The position numbers and the translations under genes were made by a program. The notes below the pieces were generated by a model. The model did not search any database. It was not told where the DNA came from and saw only the letters and a program-made list of their open reading frames with translations. Shown here piece by piece: positions 5,437-9,739 of a stretch of 9,739 nucleotides of DNA. Origin of the DNA: Acidobacteriota bacterium (GTDB lineage: Bacteria; Acidobacteriota; Terriglobia; Terriglobales; Acidobacteriaceae); the NCBI GenBank assembly GCA_003223595.1, contig QHVR01000344.1:1-9739 (forward strand), read 5' to 3'. How positions within the stretch are numbered: the first letter of the stretch is position 1; each line of letters begins with the position of its first letter.

Positions 5437-8124
5437 TTGGATCATTTAGAAGTCGCTGGGGATATGGAACAAGCTCTGCGTACCAACCAAGTTGACAACG
5501 TCCTGACGCTCGAGGAGATTTCGAATCTCGTAGCGGAGGGGGGCCAGTCCGCCGAGACGCTGATGAACGTTGTAGCTCTTATCGCCAAACGCTTTCATAC
5601 CGATGTCTGCTCGGCTTATTTGTTGGAACCAGATCGCGCGAACCTCGTGCTGGCCGCTACGGTCGGACTTCGCCGCGAGTGCGTAGGCAATCTGCGCATG
5701 GCTGTACAAGAAGGGCTCACCGGAATGGTGGCGGAGCAAGTCCAACCTGTGGCTGTCAGCCAGGTTAAGAATCATCCGCGCTTTAAGTATTTTCGCGATT
5801 CCGGTGAGGATGCATACCAGTCGTTCCTAGGCGTTCCCCTGATTGATCGCGGCATCTTGCAGGGCGTTCTGGTGGTTCAGACTATCGAGCCCCGCGTTTT
5901 CACCGCGGAGGACATTCGCAAACTGACGGAGGCGGCAAGCCAGGTGGCGCCGGTCGTGAGCGAGGCCCGTACGCTCGATCGCTTCATTGCTCCCCTGCAG
6001 GAGCGTCTGTGGGCCTTGGCCCGCAATCTCTGGTGGAGTTGGGATCACAACTCGGCCAGCCTTTTCCTTGATCTCGATCCGACGCGCTGGAGCGAACTCA
6101 ACCACAACCCGGTTGCACTTCTGAGTGAGATGCCCCTCGCCAGGCTGGAAACCCGGGCGGCCGAGTTGATGCTTCACAGCCGCGTGAATTACGCCTACCG
6201 GCGCATGCGCGAGTATCTGGAAGCCGATCGAACCTGGGGCACCCGCCATGCCGGCGTGTTACGTCCTCATCCGGTGGCCTATTTCTCGGCCGAGTTCGGT
6301 CTGCACGAATCTCTTCCTGTATATTCCGGCGGTCTGGGAGTGCTCGCGGGCGATCACATCAAGAGCGCCTCCGATCTCGACATTCCTCTGGTCGGCATCG
6401 GCCTCTTCTACGGCCAGGGATACTTCCGCCAGCGTCTGGATATCAACGGGTGGCAGCGCGAAGAATACCTGGAAACGGACGTCAATCAATTGCCAATGGA
6501 AGTCGCCATCGGCCAGGACGGAAGGCCCGTCAGCGTTGAGATTGAAACCCGAAGCGGGCGCATCCGGGCTAAAGTCTGGCGTGTAAAGGTCGGCCGCCGC
6601 GATCTTCTGCTGCTCGACTCCGACGTGGAAGGCAATGCGCCGGAGGACCGCCAGCTCACCTCGCGTCTCTATGGCGGAGACCTGCGCATCCGCATTCGGC
6701 AGGAACTGCTGTTAGGCGTTGGTGGGTTGCGAGCTCTCAAAGCCCTCGGTATTTCGCCCGGCGTCTTCCACTTGAACGAAGGCCATAGCGCCTTCGCCGT
6801 GCTGGAAGCGATTCGCATGCGCATGGAGGAGGAAGGCATCGGTTTCGACGCCGCGGTTCCGAGAGTATCCCGTGAAGTCGTCTTCACCACGCATACACCC
6901 GTTCCCGCCGGTCACGACCGTTTCGACGCACGCTTGGTCGAAGAACACATCGGACCTCTTCGCGAAGCTCTCGGCCTAAGCGAGCAGAGCCTGCTGGGAC
7001 TGGGTCGCGAGAAGCCGAACAACTCCGACGAGTCCTTCTGCATGACGGTGCTCGCCCTCCGCCTTTCGCGGCGCGCCAACGCCGTTTCCGCTCTTCATGG
7101 CGAGGTCTCCCGCAACATGTGGACGGGCCTCTACAAAGGCAAGCCCGAGGACGAAGTTCCCATCGGGCACATCACTAACGGCGTGCACGTCCCTACCTGG
7201 CTCGCTCCGCAGATGTTCCGGCTCTACGATCGCCATCTCGGCACCGACTGGCTCGGCCACAGCAGTGAGGCCAAGACATGGTTAGGGATTGAAGATGTGG
7301 ATGACGGTGAGCTTTGGGAGACGCACCTCAACCTAAAATCCCAACTGATCGAGTTTGTCCGAAAGAGAGCGGTGGATCAGGCCAAGCGCCGCGGCGAGCC
7401 ACGCGAAGTACTGCAACGCTTCGAGCGCGTGCTCAGCCCCGACGCCCTGACCATCGGTTTCGCTCGCCGGTTTGCAACCTACAAGCGCGCGAATCTGATT
7501 CTTAGCGACATGGAGCGGCTCGCCTCCATGGTCAACGATCCCAATCGTCCGGTTCAGTTCGTATTTGCCGGCAAGGCCCATCCCCTCGATGAGCCTGGCA
7601 AGCGCGTTCTGCAGCAGATCGCCGAGTTGATGCGCGATCCCACGTTCCGCGACAAGTTCGTCTTCGTTGAGGACTACGACATCAACGTCGGCCGCCATTT
7701 CGTGCAGGGAGTCGATGTCTGGCTCAACAATCCACGCCGCCCCCTGGAAGCCTCAGGCACCAGCGGACAGAAAGTCGTCTTGAACGGCGGCTTGAATCTT
7801 TCCGTCCTGGACGGCTGGTGGGCGGAAGCTTTCGATGGAGTCAATGGCTTCGCCATCGGCACCGGGCGAACGCACTCCGACATGGGCGTTCACGATACCC
7901 GCGACGGAGAAGATCTGCTCCGGGCCCTCCAGGATGAAGTGATCCCGTTGTACTACCATCGCGATCGCGATGGCCTGCCTCGTGGCTGGATCAAGCGCAT
8001 GAAACGCACCATCCGCACCCTCGGCTGGCGTTTCAACGCCGACCGCATGGTCATGGATTACACCTCGAAGTGCTATGTCCCGGCAGCCGGGGGCACATCG
8101 AGCGACATGCGCTCCAACTCCTAG
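5437..8124 (+). CDS. glgP: GAF domain-alpha-glucan phosphorylase fusion (GT35, DUF3417 type)
   Basis: Catalyses release of glucose 1-phosphate from glycogen or other alpha-1,4-glucans with phosphate, in the cytosol. 895 residues from the TTG start. Residues about 25-180 form a GAF domain resembling that of PtsP (enzyme I Ntr): 'TDVCSAYL', 'EGLTGMV', 'FLGVPLIDRGILQGVLVVQ'. Residues about 182-280 are the DUF3417 N-terminal domain ('LARNLWWSWDH'). The catalytic part follows: 'YFSAEFGLHESLPVYSGGLG' from about 282, 'HLNEGHSAF' from 445, 'FARRFATYKR' at 675-684 and 'EASGTSGQK', whose Lys779 should bind PLP. All key motifs are present, so it is probably active. The start is uncertain: an in-frame TAG lies just upstream; TTG 5437 has a GGGAGG at an unusually long 14 bases, and ATG 5464 has only GGGG close by. 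The GAF domain is the odd part and may give allosteric control; its ligand is unknown. Confidence 0.92.
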   Translation: MDHLEVAGDMEQALRTNQVDNVLTLEEISNLVAEGGQSAETLMNVVALIAKRFHTDVCSAYLLEPDRANLVLAATVGLRRECVGNLRMAVQEGLTGMVAEQVQPVAVSQVKNHPRFKYFRDSGEDAYQSFLGVPLIDRGILQGVLVVQTIEPRVFTAEDIRKLTEAASQVAPVVSEARTLDRFIAPLQERLWALARNLWWSWDHNSASLFLDLDPTRWSELNHNPVALLSEMPLARLETRAAELMLHSRVNYAYRRMREYLEADRTWGTRHAGVLRPHPVAYFSAEFGLHESLPVYSGGLGVLAGDHIKSASDLDIPLVGIGLFYGQGYFRQRLDINGWQREEYLETDVNQLPMEVAIGQDGRPVSVEIETRSGRIRAKVWRVKVGRRDLLLLDSDVEGNAPEDRQLTSRLYGGDLRIRIRQELLLGVGGLRALKALGISPGVFHLNEGHSAFAVLEAIRMRMEEEGIGFDAAVPRVSREVVFTTHTPVPAGHDRFDARLVEEHIGPLREALGLSEQSLLGLGREKPNNSDESFCMTVLALRLSRRANAVSALHGEVSRNMWTGLYKGKPEDEVPIGHITNGVHVPTWLAPQMFRLYDRHLGTDWLGHSSEAKTWLGIEDVDDGELWETHLNLKSQLIEFVRKRAVDQAKRRGEPREVLQRFERVLSPDALTIGFARRFATYKRANLILSDMERLASMVNDPNRPVQFVFAGKAHPLDEPGKRVLQQIAELMRDPTFRDKFVFVEDYDINVGRHFVQGVDVWLNNPRRPLEASGTSGQKVVLNGGLNLSVLDGWWAEAFDGVNGFAIGTGRTHSDMGVHDTRDGEDLLRALQDEVIPLYYHRDRDGLPRGWIKRMKRTIRTLGWRFNADRMVMDYTSKCYVPAAGGTSSDMRSNS

Positions 8125-8132
8125 CTCGTGTA

Positions 8133-8156
8133 GGGGCGGACGCCTCCGTCCGCCCC
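8133..8156. repeat. Perfect 10-base inverted repeat downstream of the phosphorylase gene
   Basis: GGGGCGGACG and CGTCCGCCCC flank the loop CCTC, beginning 8 bases after the TAG stop. It can form a very stable hairpin, but no T-tract follows, so it is not a standard intrinsic terminator. It could protect the mRNA 3' end, help Rho-independent stopping weakly, or be one copy of a dispersed palindromic (REP-like) element. Confidence 0.6.
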
Positions 8157-8157
8157 G

Positions 8158-8176
8158 CTCGCGCAGCGTGCGTGAG
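8158..8176. repeat. Second stem-loop, directly after the first
   Basis: CTCGCGCA and TGCGTGAG pair as an 8-base stem with one G-T wobble around the loop GCG. It starts one base after the preceding hairpin, giving a tandem stem-loop block. No T-run follows. Confidence 0.45.
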
Positions 8177-8367
8177 GAGGCTTCTGGAACCCCTGCATTC
8201 CAGTCATTCCTGCATCAACCTTCGCACTGCGCCCTAGATAGGCGACTCCGGGCGAGGCCTCGGGCGCTACACAAGCCGCATACGCAAAGAGCCCAGCAGC
8301 AGCAGAATTTTGTATTCCAGTGGCTGGGGTAGTTGTAGAATCCAGGCCACCTGGGAATGGGGCTCCT
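8177..8367. other. Intergenic region before the cytochrome gene
   Basis: It contains a 10-base palindrome CGAGGCCTCG (8253-8262) and a TAGAAT at 8336-8341 that could be a -10 box, although the best -35 candidate (TTGTAT, 8310-8315) is 20 bases away. No small gene or RNA could be supported here. Confidence 0.3.
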
Positions 8368-9156
8368 ATGAATGCAACTCTGCCGATCGCTGATCGCGCT
8401 GCCCATCAACTCTCTTCTTCGGCCAGGCCTGTTTCTGCTGTGCCCAGCACACAGCGCCACTCCGCGCTCGTGCGCGTGACCCATTGGCTTACCACGCTTG
8501 CCTTTCTCGCTCTGCTGCTCAGCGGAGGAGAAATATTGCTTTCGCATCCGCGCTTTTACTGGGGCGAAACCGGTAATGTGAACATGCGCCCGTGGCTGAA
8601 TCTTCACGTGCCGTCTTCCCGGAGCGCAGTTCCCACCGGCTACGGATTCGTTCTGCCCGATCAGAATGGCTGGAGCCGCTATCTCCATTTCGAGGCCGCA
8701 TGGCTGGCGGTTGGGACGGCTTTGCTGTACGGGTTATTCGGCGTGTTCTCAGGGCATTTCCGGCGCAACCTCTTTCCCGCGGCTTCTGATCTTTCCATCA
8801 AAGAATTGGGGAATTCGCTGCTTCGACATCTGCGCTTTGAGCGGCCCGGAAACGAAGAAGTTTGGTCGTACAACGTCCTACAGCGTCTGTCCTATCTGCT
8901 GGTAATTTTCGTGCTGTTCCCGCTCATGATCTGGACTGGATTGGCAATGTCGATGGGCTTCACCTCGGCATTCCCGCTGAGCGTCCGGCTGCTGGGCGGC
9001 CAACAGACGGCGCGCAGCTTGCACTTCCTGGTAACCATATTGCTGGTGCTATTCCTCTTCATTCACGTGCTGATGGTGTTCGTTGCGGGATTTCGAAACC
9101 GGATGCGCGCCATGATCAGCGGCCGCGCTATCCCACCGGCGGAGGTGAACGTATGA
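8368..9156 (+). CDS. Membrane-bound b-type cytochrome, partner of the Mo enzyme
   Basis: 262 residues from ATG at 8368. Four hydrophobic helices are visible at about 40-53, 108-127, 174-195 and 217-242. His39 ('VTHWLT'), His107 ('YLHFEAAW'), His219 ('SLHFLV') and His233 ('FIHVLM') sit in helices in the pattern of di-haem cytochrome b561/hydrogenase-type subunits. A long loop between helices 1 and 2 (about 54-105) is probably periplasmic. The role inferred is electron transfer between quinones and the periplasmic Mo enzyme encoded next; the stop overlaps that gene's ATG as ATGA. A GTG at 8320 would add 16 residues with no hydrophobic or conserved content. GGGG at 8359-8362, five bases before ATG 8368, supports the shorter form. 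It is not a clear MsrQ homologue by length or motif, so only the functional type is assigned. Confidence 0.82.
   Translation: MNATLPIADRAAHQLSSSARPVSAVPSTQRHSALVRVTHWLTTLAFLALLLSGGEILLSHPRFYWGETGNVNMRPWLNLHVPSSRSAVPTGYGFVLPDQNGWSRYLHFEAAWLAVGTALLYGLFGVFSGHFRRNLFPAASDLSIKELGNSLLRHLRFERPGNEEVWSYNVLQRLSYLLVIFVLFPLMIWTGLAMSMGFTSAFPLSVRLLGGQQTARSLHFLVTILLVLFLFIHVLMVFVAGFRNRMRAMISGRAIPPAEVNV
9141..9145 (+). promoter_or_regulatory. Strong Shine-Dalgarno for the Mo enzyme gene
   Basis: GGAGG lies inside the end of the cytochrome gene, seven bases before ATG at 9153. It fixes this start despite the ATGA overlap with the upstream stop. Confidence 0.7.
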
Positions 9157-9739
9157 ACAATGTCTCTCGACGCAAGTTTGTCACTACTGGGCTGGCAGTC
9201 GCGGCCGGCGCATCCGGTATCGCCATAGCTGCCAAGATCGCGCAGCATCATGGCCTCATCCCACCCGATGCGGGAGTACTTTACGGCCCGGGAGAGACAC
9301 TGACTTACGCAGCACAACGAGTGTTGACCCGCCATTCCATGGCGCGTGAATTTCCCAGCAACCAGATTTCGACCAATCCATTCGCCAACCCCGTCGATCC
9401 CTTGGGCGATGAATTCAAGCGGCTCCAGGCAGCCAGTTTCGTCGATTGGCGCTTGACTGTGGACGGCATGGTGGCGCGGCCATCCACGCTCTCGCTGGCC
9501 GAGATTCGCAGCTTCCCTACCAGTACGCATGTCACCATGATCGGCTGCGAAGAAGGATGGACGTACATCGGCGAATGGACAGGTGTGCCGCTCTCATACA
9601 TCCTCGATCGCGTTGGCGCGCTGCCGCAGGCGCGCTACGTCGTCTACCGGTCAATACAACCGGACTGGTGGGAGACCATCGACATGGCGGACGCCTTGCA
9701 CCCCCAAACGCTGGTTGCTCACCGAATGAACGGGAATGA
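9153..9739 (+). CDS. Tat-exported sulfite-oxidase-family molybdoenzyme, 3' end off the window
   Basis: 195 codons are visible. The N-terminus has a twin-arginine signal, 'SRRKFV', followed by an alanine/glycine-rich hydrophobic stretch, so the folded cofactor-loaded enzyme is probably exported to the periplasm. The rest matches the oxidoreductase molybdopterin-binding domain of sulfite oxidase/MsrP: 'WRLTVDGMVARPSTLSL' (the strand region), 'MIGCEEGW' with Cys132 as the probable Mo ligand, then 'GEWTGVPLSYILDRVGA'. Relatives use a Mo-pterin cofactor to oxidise sulfite or to reduce methionine sulfoxide (MsrP) and similar substrates; which applies here cannot be decided. The overlapping upstream b-type cytochrome suggests quinone-linked electron transfer, as in the MsrPQ arrangement. 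The frame continues past the right edge. Confidence 0.87.
   Translation, partial: MNNVSRRKFVTTGLAVAAGASGIAIAAKIAQHHGLIPPDAGVLYGPGETLTYAAQRVLTRHSMAREFPSNQISTNPFANPVDPLGDEFKRLQAASFVDWRLTVDGMVARPSTLSLAEIRSFPTSTHVTMIGCEEGWTYIGEWTGVPLSYILDRVGALPQARYVVYRSIQPDWWETIDMADALHPQTLVAHRMNGN

Noticed and set aside
8133..8156. Intrinsic transcription terminator
   Set aside because: The hairpin is strong, but a T-tract is absent on both sides, so it was listed as an inverted repeat instead.

Overview
The window looks like a chromosomal segment from an Acidobacteriota-type soil bacterium. This rests on moderately high GC, the style of the exported beta-propeller protein, and the DUF3417-type glucan phosphorylase. 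It is a judgement from sequence character; no marker gene or database match was available.

Left half, minus strand (about 5013 down to 1): a tight gene series read right to left. It runs from an exported beta-propeller protein (5013-2893), through a 55-residue Cys-containing peptide (2872-2705), a small S26B/SipW-like Ser-His peptidase (2708-2241), an HPr-kinase-like P-loop protein (2228-1413) and a PqqD-family protein (1416-1099), to a radical SAM/SPASM enzyme that runs off the left edge (1102-1). Three of the junctions are 4-base GTGA or ATGA overlaps, so the genes are very probably one transcript. The content matches a RiPP pathway: precursor, peptide chaperone (RRE), radical SAM maturase, protease and kinase. 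The short peptide carries a YxxP motif followed by a Cys/Thr/Gly-rich tail ending in Ser, and is the obvious substrate. This is the most interesting part of the window.

Middle: a 423-base divergent intergenic region separates this operon from a plus-strand gene (5437-8124). That gene encodes a PtsP-like GAF domain fused to an alpha-glucan phosphorylase with an intact PLP-lysine motif, so glycogen breakdown may be under small-molecule control. Two adjacent stem-loops without a T-tract follow its stop codon.

Right end, plus strand: a four-helix b-type cytochrome (8368-9156) overlaps by ATGA the start of a Tat-exported sulfite-oxidase-family molybdoenzyme (9153 to the right edge). Together they resemble a periplasmic Mo enzyme plus membrane haem partner, analogous to MsrPQ, exchanging electrons between the quinone pool and a periplasmic substrate.

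No tRNA, rRNA, CRISPR array, IS element or phage gene was seen.
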